DNA from: Rhodocollybia butyracea
Taxonomy: Eukaryota; Basidiomycota; Agaricomycetes; Agaricales; Omphalotaceae
DNA length: 64,000 bases
Assembly: GCA_015501585.1 (NCBI GenBank)
Contig: JADNRY010000072.1
Span: forward strand, 124,001-188,000
Direction of reading: 5' to 3'
Part shown: in pieces, positions 20,569-31,286 of the stretch
How positions within the stretch are numbered: position 1 is the stretch's first letter
Layout of the letters: each line of letters opens with the position of its first letter
Notes under the pieces: generated by a model
The model's input: the letters and a program-made list of their open reading frames with translations, nothing else
Databases searched by the model: none
Told to the model about the DNA's origin: nothing
Made by a program: the position numbers and the translations under genes

Positions 20569-20840
20569 TACTTATTTCACGATATCAGAGCTTATCAGTC
20601 TACAAAGCGGGAGAGTTGAACTAACCAGAGTTTGTCTCCAGAAGAAATCGCAGCCTTGGATGGGCAAGATCTTCGAGGAATCAAGGAGGTAAGTCGTCAA
20701 GCGCCCATCGTGAACTACACGTGTACATCGCTACCTCAAGAAGAAAAAGTTTAGTCAGGCTGATGTCCAAGTAGATAAAAACAAAGCTGCATGCCCGAAG
20801 TTGCAGCGCAGTATTAGTAGGATTGAGCGTCCGCGTTACC
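20569..20840. repeat. F-box upstream flank, duplicate of 16240-16530
   Basis: Collinear with 16240-16530 (GGGTTGCACTACTTAT, TCAAGCGCCCAT, AAAGCTGCATG). It separates the F-box gene (minus) from the exonuclease gene (plus), so it probably acts as a divergent promoter region. Confidence 0.55.
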
Positions 20841-20901
20841 CATTCTGTTTATCTTATCGCACTGCCACATTTGATGGCTCTGCTTTGACCGCGACCTCCA
20901 T

Positions 20902-23292
20902 ATGAAGCGTTCCACTATATCGCCATCGTCTCCTACGACCCAGAAGAGTAAAAAGGTCAAGCTTAGTCCTGATGCTAGTGAAAATGAACAAGTAACTGCA
21001 ACAAGCGAAGATGTCCCAGATGGCTGGACTAAAGTCGAAAAGCGCAAAAAGAAAAAGACGAAAAAGGCAGAACTCAAGCTCGACGTGCGTTCGCCTTCGA
21101 AACTAGTAGAATTACTCTGATTATTGTTTTTAGACAAGCCAGCCGAAGTTTATGTACTCTAATGGAGACATTTTGAAGAGGCAGCGGGCAATTGGCGTCG
21201 AGGTACCGATTCGCCCTTTTGCTTCTACCATTTAGCCTAATATTCTCTAGGAAATTCGAGACTTGGCTTTGCATATCATTGCGGATGCGCCTCCTCCCAA
21301 TTGGCTTCGTATAGAGGTTGGTATTCGCGTTGCAGATTAAAGCCTATGATTAAGCATAATTATTTCCGCAGAACGCTCAAGTGGTACCAAAAGTTGTCGT
21401 TGTTCTCGTTCCGGGAATAACTCCAGATTTTCTCGGGATACCTCCACTTCCCACAAGCGCGTTAAGAAATCCCAATTTACCTGTATCCATACCGCTGCCT
21501 CCACGGCCAGATCCTTCAAATCCCAACGCACCTAGTGTACCATTCATTGCTTCGACATTTAGTCATGCATGTCCAACGCGTGCACCAGGCGACCTCACGA
21601 AGATGCACAGCGTCCTTAGCTCGTTCTTCAGCCTACCGATCAGCGGAGCGGAGAAAAAGCGACGGCTGGAGGCTCAGCTGAAGACAAAAGCTTGTCCGTT
21701 TTCACGATCTTTTTCTCCCGCATTGCAGCTAATCAAATAAATCGCCCTTTGCTCAGCAGAATCTCATACACCAAACCCGTCGGAATATATCCTAAATGTG
21801 GAACAGATGATCGAGAATGAGTACCCGATACCATCCTATATGGCTGACGTCGACAACGAACGGCCGCCAGGGTGGGTTGAAACCCCTCAGGAGCCTCAAC
21901 AGGATGGTCTTTCTCAGGCTAGGAGGAAAGTCTACGGTATCGATTGTGAAATGGTACAACATTTCTGTTTGAGGACGTATCTCGCACATGCTAACCTCAT
22001 CGCTTTTTCAGTGTACGACTGAAGACGGTCAAGAGCTCACAAGAGTCTGTATGATTGATTATGATACCCAGCTCGTTGTATATGACCGCCTAGTCAAGCC
22101 TGCCAAGCCAGTCATTGATTATCTTACCCGGTAAGTGCCCAAAATTGATGAATCTGCTTTCATAGCTAATGTAATATCGGCTCTCACAGATGGTCCGGAA
22201 TAACAGCTGAAGCGCTCGCTACAGCAACAACCACATTCTCCGAAGCGCAAGCGTATGTCCTCAAGTTGCTCAACCCAGTCTCGTCGTTCACACCTAAGCC
22301 AAACCCGTTTTCGACCCAAAAATCCACTTCTGCTTCCCCTTCTTCTCCGCCACTAACACCGATTCTCCTGGGACATTCACTCGAATCCGACCTGAAAGCG
22401 CTTAGAATCGCACACTCGTTTTGTGTTGACACCGCTCTGATCTATTCGCATCCTCGTGGACGCCCACTGAAACCCGGTCTCGCCTGGCTCACGAAAAAAT
22501 GGTGCGGACGCGAAATACAGATCCGAGGAGAGGGTGGCCACGACCCAGAGGAGGATGCGCGCGCGACTATGGAGCTTGTACGGAAGAAGGTTGAGAATGG
22601 AAGGGAGTTTGGGGAGTTTAAGGCGGATATGGAAGGGCTGTTCGAGAGGATTGGGAGAGCTGTTAAGAGGTCGTCTTGGGCTGCGGGCACCGGTGGAGAG
22701 AAGATACGGACTGCGGTGATCGATCATGGGAATCCGGGGATGATGCATGGGAGTAAGGCTAGTACGTGTCTGGGGTGCAAGGACGACGAAGAGGTTGTGA
22801 AAAATTACGTGGACGTCGTTGATTCTCATGATTTTGTGTTCGTGAGGTTGATGGGCTGGCAGGGGTCAGAGGCTGTGAGTCGATTCTCCTTCGTTTGGTT
22901 TGGTACTCATCATTTTGATGTCTGTAGGGGTAACTGCTCGTGCTAATCCTTCTGATGGTGTCCCCAGTGGCACCACCGCACCTCCGCCTCCAACCGAGCC
23001 TACACCCGAATCACTTTCCTCGACACTCCTCGAAACCTCTGCTCGCCTACAAACTATCCACTCATCCCTCCCGCCCGTTCTGCTCTACTCATATTTACTG
23101 GACACTCTGACCCTCGTCGGATGTCGGAGCTGAATAAAAGAAAGGCAGCGTTCGAGGCGTCGATTCGGAAGGGATTGTCTGTGGGGCAGTTGGGTGAGGG
23201 TGAGCGATGGACGGCTGCGGATATGAGGGATTTGGAAGAGGCGGTGGAACTGGCGAAGAGAGGGTTGTTGTTCTTGGGGTGAAAGGGTAGAT
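20902..23292 (+). CDS. Rex1/REXO-like DEDDh RNA 3'-5' exonuclease, copy 1 (most complete)
   Basis: Exons as read: 20902-21084, 21134-21202, 21251-21316, 21372-21693, 21757-21953, 22012-22130, 22190 to about 22874, then a last exon to the TAG at 23290-23292. A Lys-rich N-terminus (MKRSTISPSSPTTQKSKKVK) precedes the exonuclease fold. Exo I is YGIDCEM (Asp, Glu), Exo II GHSLESDLKAL (Asp) and Exo III GHDPEEDA (His, Asp), giving a complete DEDDh set. The C-terminal domain carries TAVIDHGNPGMMHGSKAS and LGCKDDEEVV. The family trims 3' ends of rRNA and tRNA precursors in the nucleus. Relative to copies 3 and 5, one G is missing at 22853-22855 and one C at 23070-23072. As given, the protein would end just after the next splice, losing the last about 115 residues but keeping the catalytic motifs. 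Confidence 0.85.
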
Positions 23293-25110
23293 GGCCCTGG
23301 TGTTGTGGTAGTCCTCTACAGTATCTTCGTTTTGATTTTCCAAGTTTTCGTACTTGTACATAGGAATGACTTGAAAATCGTCATCTTCATGATCGCGCTT
23401 TCCAAAGGCGGTCTGGTCTGCCTTTACGCTCCATCCTTGCTGATGCTGTAAAGTGAATGCGGGAGTGTTGCAGCGAACTCTCCCCCATTAGCACGACAGA
23501 CTAAGTTAGGATTACTTTTTGCTGGAATATTTTTCCTGTTTCATTTCAATTTGTATAGCGTGCACTTTTGCTGCTTGCACTTAGTTGTGCGTCGGAAAAC
23601 TTGACCTTTCCCAATTTTCGCGGTGTGTTGAAAGAAACGGACATCCTCATGCTATGGGAGAGGTTGCGATGGGTAGGTGGTTTCCGCCACGATTGGTTTT
23701 GATTCTCGGTCTTAGACAATATGCTATGGAGTTACAGCCACGTCATTTGAGGGTAGTCAGATAGTCGATTCTGAGTCGATTCACGCATTTGCTAGCTCAA
23801 AGCAATAGCCTTCCTGAGCCCATCGTAGTAAGTGTAGTCGTTTGTATTCCCTCTTTGAATCAAAATCCCAGGTAATACTCATATTTCACATCCGGCAGAT
23901 ACTCCACAAACTGATTGCCCGAGTCCTCCGCCAACACAGGACTTGGTGATCAAGAAGGAACATCAGGCGGCGATATGATCTGAGCAGGGTCTTCGAATTA
24001 AAGATATCTGCAACCGGCGGCGTGCCGATTATCACTGTGCTGTGCCCCTCCTTTGAATAGAGTAAGTGTTTTTTGAGGCATCTCCTACCCCAGAAGGAGA
24101 CGCGATTGAACTAGAGAGGGTGGTCGAAGCGGGGATAAGAAGTACAAAAAGAGCGATGAGGTGTTAGGAGCTGGACAATTGAGTTCAGAGTACAACTAGC
24201 TAGCTATCAAGTGGCTATCCTGAACGGCATAACGCACAGTGGATGTAATTTTGAACCTTGGTTGAATCGGTATCAGTTAGAACTGATTTGAAAGGATTCA
24301 ATAAATAATCGAGCCTCAGAACAGGAGTAGCCATAGGGCTATTCGGCAACATATGCTGTGTTAGAAGCTGTAAGTCAATCAGAACCAGAAGTAAGGAACA
24401 TCGCCTTCATGCTCAACTGACTCGGAACGTCTGAAAAAAGCAACCTTTAGAATGCCCGGGATACGTACTCGTAAATAAGATGACATGTTCACCTATGCAC
24501 TGATTTAGCCTTTAGGCTAATGTGCAAAAGGCTTATGCTGCATATCATTAAAGCTACTACTTTAATGAAAAAACATACCTTGACGACGGCACCCCAGTAC
24601 TTACATACTCGTCAAGGTATATTTTTATAGACCATGGTTCAATCCAATTCGCCGTATGCATACGGATGCGTGTGTTGCGCCGTCAACACGCCTATAAATC
24701 CAGGATTCGCACACAGCTCGTAGGAAGAGAACGTGCTCACGGTGCATGGGGTGGGCTTGGTGACGTTGCTTTCTTGAAGCTAAGCTATTCCTTATCTACA
24801 TCTCATCCTTGGCTTCACTTGCTGGCTATCGCTTCTTTTGGGAGACGTGTGTCAGAATTTTTTTGACGTTGCCTGCTCGTTCCGTATCATAGGCATAATA
24901 ATTATCTTTATAGTTCGTCCCAGCGCTACCGGGAAAAGGAAGCCGGGGAATACGCAAGTTCTGTCTATCTATCATAGACATGCTACTACCGCTTTAACTG
25001 CAACCGAACTATCTCTACAGCTTCATTTTCCGAGGGCGCTTAACAATTCTGTATAAAGAGGGAATCAGAACTTATCATACATCCACCCACTTCTTTCGTT
25101 GGCTACTCCA
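23293..25110. other. Intergenic region with shared exonuclease 3' flank
   Basis: Parts of 23990-24450 resemble 43440-43700 and 56230-56330, so the flank was duplicated with the neighbouring genes. A hairpin with arms ATACCTTGACGA / TCGTCAAGGTAT sits at about 24577-24612. No gene recognised. Confidence 0.5.
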
Positions 25111-26683
25111 ATGACAGCCCACCCACTAATTCCGACTCATTCGCCTTCTTCTCGGTATGTCTAACTTCTAACTGCCTGATGACAACCTCTGACAACTTTT
25201 CGCAGGATTTTTCAAGATGCGAACAATTTTTCCATGCCTGGCCCTAACATCTTCAATAATATCAGTGCCTCTCCTCCTCAGCCACCAGATCTAACAACAT
25301 ATAATTGCCGGCCACAGACTCATACAAGGCCTGCATCTTCACGCTGGGTTGAAAGCGAAGTTTATGCTCGCCAAATGCTTCCTAGAGGGAATGGATTTCC
25401 TTTGTGGAGGCCAAAATTGAATAACTCGAGCCTTCCATCGATATATCAAGAAGAGGGAGTTCAGATCGGGGACCTAGGAATAATCACCAGGGCGGAGCTT
25501 TCGATTATCTCTTCAACGTATGCCACGACGCCAGTCATCCCTTGAATGAATGTCGAGTACCCGAAGGCTTTAAACCTATACAGCATCTTGATTCCACTGT
25601 CACCGACACTCAGGAGTTACCACGAGGCCATTGGGTCCCTAGTCACCCCAGTAATGTTCGTCTAGCTGGTGTTATCCCATATTGCCCCTGTACCCTCGTA
25701 TTGAGTAAGTTCATTCATAACTCTCATTCCTTGCGTGTTGACTTATTCATTTCTTCGAACTTGCAGAGGAGTTCCTGACGAAGTCGGCGGAGGCTTATCT
25801 TTCAGATCCGAAGCTAGCAAAGGCGCCTTGCTAGTCTTACCAGAGGGGGGATCAAAGTCGATCATCTGCAACTCAATAAGTTTCAGAAGTATGCTGCGGA
25901 GCAAGCATATTCTTGGTACGACCATGTTGTCAATAACATGGGCGCGAAGCAATCAATGGATCTCTTTATCTCGTCACAGGTTATGATAAAACGCGAGCTT
26001 GGGGAGTCTCTACTTTTGAATATGCGGAGGAGGGGAGCGTGGCAATGGACTTTGTGCCTAAAAAACCCCAAGAACGCAATTTTCCAGAATATTGGTTCCC
26101 TAGATGCGACTCCGCAGTGTCATCAAACGGGACCGATGATCAGTATGGCAACAAGTCTGGATGTGTATTCCTGCGAGGTTTCAAGATTGCCATTCGATCT
26201 TCATTGTTCCGAATCAACTGCGAGGTGACTTGCATCTCCGACCTCGATGTTGAAGGCTTGCTGCCAAAACCCGCGATAGCATGGTCATCAGTGCCCGGGC
26301 GGCTGCTGTCCATTTTTCTTCGTTCCAATTCATCTCAGGAGCATGAATATTCGGATAGGGATCATATAACTTCATACAAACATGGGGTATGTCGTGCTTT
26401 GTGAAATTTGTTATCCTCATTCACGTTCAATTCTGCCACGACAGGTATACCATCCCTCGGATGTGATCAACCAATTACTACTGGATAATGTGAGAATTTT
26501 CCCCACATCCAATATTCCGATCTTGAATTCCATTATTTCAAGGACGACAAACTTGACGTTGCAATCACTCACGACGATGACTGGGCCTCCGTAACCCGCG
26601 ATGTAAATAGTCCAGTCCATCATTTCGACGCATACCCTCATAGTATTCCTGTATCAGAACGAAGATATGCCCCAAAACGATGA
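25111..26683 (+). CDS. Conserved fungal hypothetical protein, probably frameshifted near its end
   Basis: The start ATGACAGCC at 25111 precedes a short intron (about 25155-25204). Exons encode PGPNIFNNISASPPQPPDLT, EEGVQIGDLGIITR followed after a splice by FDYLFNVCHDASHPLNECRV, then AEAYLSDPKLAKAP, HLQLNKFQKYAAEQAYSW, AWGVSTFEYAEEGSVAMDFV, SGCVFLRGFKIAIRSSLFRI and DVAITHDDDWASVTRDVNSP. The GxQIGDxGIIT...FDxLFN pattern belongs to a widespread Agaricomycete family of unknown function. The frame hits TGA at 26681, but coding-like sequence continues at once in another frame (NDELIRRIRNFHVQSMQSGG). One extra A in the run 26674-26677 would join them, so the true gene may run into the zinc-finger gene downstream. 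Confidence 0.65.
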
Positions 26684-26689
26684 GCTAAT

Positions 26690-28472
26690 TCGTCGCATAA
26701 GAAACTTCCATGTTCAATCTATGCAGTCTGGAGGTACGCAGTTTGGATGCAATGCCAGATCTCTCCATGAACTTATTACAATAAGGTATCACATATGGAT
26801 GCTATTCAACCCCTCCACGACCTCTGACAGACCAGGTTTCTAACAACATACCACCATTCAATCCAGCACCTTTGACAACAGCCACACAGGTTGACTGTGA
26901 TCCTAGCTCATCAAATGACGCGAAATGCAAAAATTCCTCCCAGAAGCCAGATGATCTATCGTTTGGAGAGATTGACAGCCAAACCGAAATCCATATCGGG
27001 GAGGTCGAAATGGTCGATCGTACAGGCTGTTCTGGTGGCGTATTTAATCCATCAAAGTCACCACGGAAGAGAAAATACAGTGATGGGTCAGATTATTCAA
27101 TGTTCAATGCGGAGGTTCATACTGAGGAAGGAAAAAATTCCGTCGACGCCGGAAGGCCTTGGGGATCTTCAAGTAATGAGGTGCGTCCGAAGTTCATACA
27201 CCTTCTTTGCCTGCTAATGTTCAATGATGTCAAGGTACCTCTTTCACCACCGCTTCCAAGCCAAGAAAAGCCAGGCCCCTCTGATTCAAAGCGCCTCAGC
27301 ATATCAAGATCACCTAGCCCGCCTCCACCACTTCCGAGAATTACGCATCGCTCGATTGACAAGGAAGAGACACCTAGGTAAAAGCCTTCAGTTACTCTCT
27401 GTTTCTGTCAGGACTTACCCCTTGAAGGCAATTTCATGTCGAAGTGTTTGATCCCACTATCTATACTCAAGTAGACAATGTGGGCAACTCCTCCACTTCG
27501 TCTCAAAGTGTGGACGGAATGATAAGGCATGGGCTGGCAGACCTGAATCATAGATACCCTACGCCCCCTGACTCCATGTCGATCATATCTAGCAAGCCAG
27601 TGGTCGAATACAGTAAAGTTAAAGATTACGACTCTTATTCGCCCCAACATTGGGGCAAGATCTGGATTTGCCCCCCCTTTTCTTCGGAACGTCACTGCCG
27701 TCGATGGACACACAGGGCGATTTCTCAGTGTTGCCATATGACAATCAGGGACCGGACCCGACATTGGAGGGTTTTCTGGATGGAGGTGTAGGGCAACCGA
27801 CTGACACAATGAACCATTTCTCGATGTTGCCATATTACAATCCCAGCTGGCAGAGACCGGACCCGACATTGAAGGCTTTTCACTCACCACTTCTGGACGG
27901 AGGTGTAGGGGAACCGACTGAAAGGAGATCCCCACCAGTGGTTCGGCATAGTCCCGATCCCTCTAAAAGCTCTTACTGGAGTTCGGAAGACTTGAGCATA
28001 TCTCCATCACTTCCAAGCGTTGACGAATTTGGTGATAGGAAGCCTAAAGTCATGGTGCGCCGATCCTTCCCAGTTTGATATACAGATACTAGTGAGGATT
28101 ACTTACCACGGGAAACCTGTGTATAGCATGATACGCACCAAACCGGGGGAGACGGGCCGATTAGGCAACGACGCAACTCCAAAGGAAGGTTTGAATGCCC
28201 CACCCCGCATTGCGGAAAGTCATACACGGCAAGCCATAACCTACAGAGTATGTCAGCCGGCTAGTAGCTGCTTTCTATGCATGCTAACTGGCCATTGGGC
28301 ATCGTCCTTTCTAATAGGCCACATCGACCGTGAACATCTCGGAAAGCCGAGCATGTACATCTGTGACTACTGTGGGAGGAATTTTACAGGCTCTCGGGCT
28401 CACAAGAGACATATGCATAGCAAGAATGTGTGCCGTACATCTCCTTTTGCCAGGGATGCATACCCGGTTTAG
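26690..28472 (+). CDS. C2H2 zinc-finger protein (possibly fused to the upstream gene)
   Basis: A coding-like stretch starting around 26690 or at the ATG at 26872 (MTTATQVDCDPSSSND) leads through a Ser/Pro-rich acidic region, with SKSPRKRKYSDGSDYSM and SRSPSPPPPLPR, and introns near 27181-27234 and 27380. An imperfect internal repeat (PDPTLEGFLDGGVGQPT / RPDPTLKAF...LLDGGVGEPT) follows. Two zinc fingers end the protein: CPTPHCGKSYTASHNLQSH (C-X4-C-X12-H) continuing IDREH, and YICDYCGRNFTGSRAHKRHM continuing HSKNVC. Stop TAG at 28470. Likely a nuclear DNA-binding protein. The frame shifts at the C7 run 27671-27677 unless a base is missing there. Confidence 0.6.
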
Positions 28473-28654
28473 AATAGATCCAAAAGAGTTTGATTTCTTT
28501 TATGAGTTGACCACTTGGTTGCACAGCGCCAGGAAGTCCGAATTGCATACTCTATGCTACCTTTATTGAGGTTGTCGATGTAAGACGTCTTTGAGCGGCC
28601 CTGGAGGGCGGGAAAAGTAGAATGATATGTATCCAGAGGAATCGTTTATCTTAT

Positions 28655-30472
28655 CGCATCGCCACAGTTGATGGCTACACTGTTCCACTACGTCGACTAC
28701 ATCGTCATCCTCTCTACGGCCCAGAAGAGCAAAAAGTTTCAACAAGCCAGTAAATACTAACAACAAACAAGTAACTGCAACAACAAGCGAAGATGTCCCA
28801 GATGGCTAGACCAAAGTCAAAAAGCGCAAAAAGAAAAAAAGGAAAAAGGCAGAACTCAAGCTCGATGTGCGTTCAAATGTTCACCTACAAAACTAGCAGA
28901 AGTATTCTGATTGTTGATTTTAGACAAACCAGCCCAAGTTTATTTACTCTGATGGAGACATTTTGAAGACGTAGCGGGCAATTGGCGTGAGGCGTTGAGG
29001 TACCGATTCGCCCTTTTGCTTCTACGTTTAGCCTATCATCCTCTAGGAAATTCGGAACTTGGCTCTGCATATCATCTCCTCCCAATTGGCTTCGTATCGA
29101 GGTTGGTATTCGCGTTGCAGATCAAAGCCTATAACTAATCACAATTATTTCCGCAGAACGCTACCAAAAGTTGTCGTTGTTCTCGTTCTGGGAATAACTC
29201 CAGATCTTCTCGGATACATCCACTGCCCACGAGCGCGTTAAGAAATTCCAATCTGTCTGTATCCATACCGCTACCTCCACGCCAGATCCTTCAAATCCGA
29301 GCGCACCTAAGGTGCCATTTATTGCTTCGACATTTAGTCATGCATGTCCAACGCGTGCACCAGGCGACCTCACGAGGATGCACAGCGTCCTTAGCTCGTT
29401 CTTCAGCCTATCGATCAGCGGAGCGGAGAAAAAAACGAAGACTGGAGGCTCAGCTGAAGACAAAAGCTTGTCCGTTTTCTAGATCTTTTTCTCCCGCATT
29501 GCAGCTAATCAAATAAATTGCCCTTTGCTCAGCAGAATCTCATATACCAAACCCGTCGGAATATATCCTAACTGTGGAACAGATGATCGAGAATGAGTAC
29601 CCGATACCCTCATCGCTTTTTCAGTGTACGACTGAAGACGGTCAAGAGCTCACAAGAGTCTGTATGATCGATTATGATACCCAGCTCGTTGTATATGACC
29701 GTCTAGTAAAGCCCGCCAAACCAGTCATTGATTATCTTACCCGGTGAGTGCCCATGGATGAAACTGGACTTTCATAGCTAATGCATCGTTTCCCACAGTT
29801 GGTCCGGAATAACAGCTGAAGCGCTCGCTACGGCGACAACCACATTATCTGAAGCGCAAGCGCATGTCCTCAGGTTGCTCAACCCAGTCTCGTTTACACC
29901 GAAACCAAACCCTTTTTCGACCCAAAAATCTACTTCTGCTTCCCCTTCTTCTCCGCCACTATCACCGATTCTCCTGGGACATTCACTCGAATCCGACCTT
30001 AAAGCACTTAAAATCGCACACTCATTTTGCGTTGACACCGCTTTAATCTATTCACATCCCGTGGACGCCCACTGAAACCCGGCCTCGCCTGGCTCACGAA
30101 AAAATGGTGTGGACACGAGATACATATTCGAGGAGAGGGTGGCCACGACCCAGAGGAAGACGCGCGTGCGACGATGGAGCTTGTACGGAAGAAGGTCGAG
30201 AATGGAAGGGAGTTCGGGGAATTCAAGGCGGATATGGAAGGGTTGTTTGAGAGAATCGGGAGAGCTGTTAAAAGGTCGTCTTGGGCTGCGGGCACCGGTG
30301 GAGAGAAGATACGGACCGCGGTGATTGATCATGGGAATCCGGGGATGATGCATGAGAGTAAGGCTAGTACGTGTTTGGGGTGCAAGGACGACGAAGAGGT
30401 TGTGAAGAATTTCGTGGACGTGGTCGAGTCTGATGATTTTGTGTTAGTGAGGTTGATGGGACTGGCAGGGGT
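28655..30472 (+). pseudogene. Rex1-like exonuclease copy 2, lacks Exo I
   Basis: Collinear with copy 1 from its upstream region to the GLAG-like C-terminal codons. Lesions include a TAG in place of the Trp codon after VPDG (about 28807), several frameshifts, and a deletion joining the codons of ENEYPIP directly to the intron end before CTTEDGQ (about 29611). That deletion removes the whole Exo I exon segment (YGIDCEM). Exo II and Exo III coding sequence (GHSLESDLKAL, GHDPEEDARA) remains. Similarity stops near 30472. It cannot encode an active nuclease. Confidence 0.85.
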
Positions 30473-31212
30473 TCTGGGTAAAGTGTAATCATTTATATTT
30501 TTCTCGTCGTAACACAGTAAAATTCATAAAGCTTGAGTAAGGCTAGATTTCAAAACTTGACCTCGTTCTTTTTATGAATCCTTCCTTTCTTCACAGTAAA
30601 TTCACCTCTAACCTCCTTTCTGGTAAGTACCCTCGTTTTCTTCGCAAGCATTGAAGCTGCCCTTTGATTTGAACTTAAACCTGGCAATTCAAACCAACCT
30701 TGTACAAACGGTGAGCCGGTCTGTTTCATCATCCTTGAGGTGCCTACGTCACGGAGACATCCACAGTAAATCATTTCTATATGTAAATCAGCTCAGGCTG
30801 GCCGGTCACCATTACTCTGGGAATCTGAGTGGGACGGATTGGCCAATACCTCCTCTCGAAATCACATAAACTCTCGAGATCGGCTCACCGTAATTACGGT
30901 GCTATAAGATGCTACAGTCTTTTAGTACACTGCTCCACATCACTGTCAACGTAGTTAACAGGCGCAGCCGATCTCGAGAGTTTATGTCATTTCAAGAGGA
31001 GGTATTGGTCAATCCGTCCCACTCAGATTTCGAGAGTAATGGTGACCGGCCAGCCTGAGCTGATTTACATATAGAAATGATTTACTGTGGATGTCTCCGT
31101 GACGTAGGCACCTCAAGCTTGTAACTTTAAGTAAGTGAATGTTCAAAATCTTGTGTAAGGTCACCGTGTCAGCAAAATCTTTTGAAAATCTTTCATGTTG
31201 CCGAACAGGCCC
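30473..31212. mobile_element. Palindrome and PIF/Harbinger-like right end upstream of the P450
   Basis: Arms 30734-30885 and 30966-31117 are reverse complements over about 152 bp (CTTGAGGTGCCTACGTCACG outward; CTCGAGATCGGCT inward). At 31195-31212 sits TGTTGCCGAACAGGCCC followed by TAA, identical to the right terminus of the MITE at 4277-4809. The left terminus is missing or unrecognised. The element ends about 75 bp before the P450 start codon, so it must supply or displace the promoter. Confidence 0.65.
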
Positions 31213-31286
31213 TAAGGTGTCATTTCTGCAACTTCCGTCAATTTTGTAATAAAATTCCTTTCTCCTTCCCTCCCCAGCCCCGGGCA

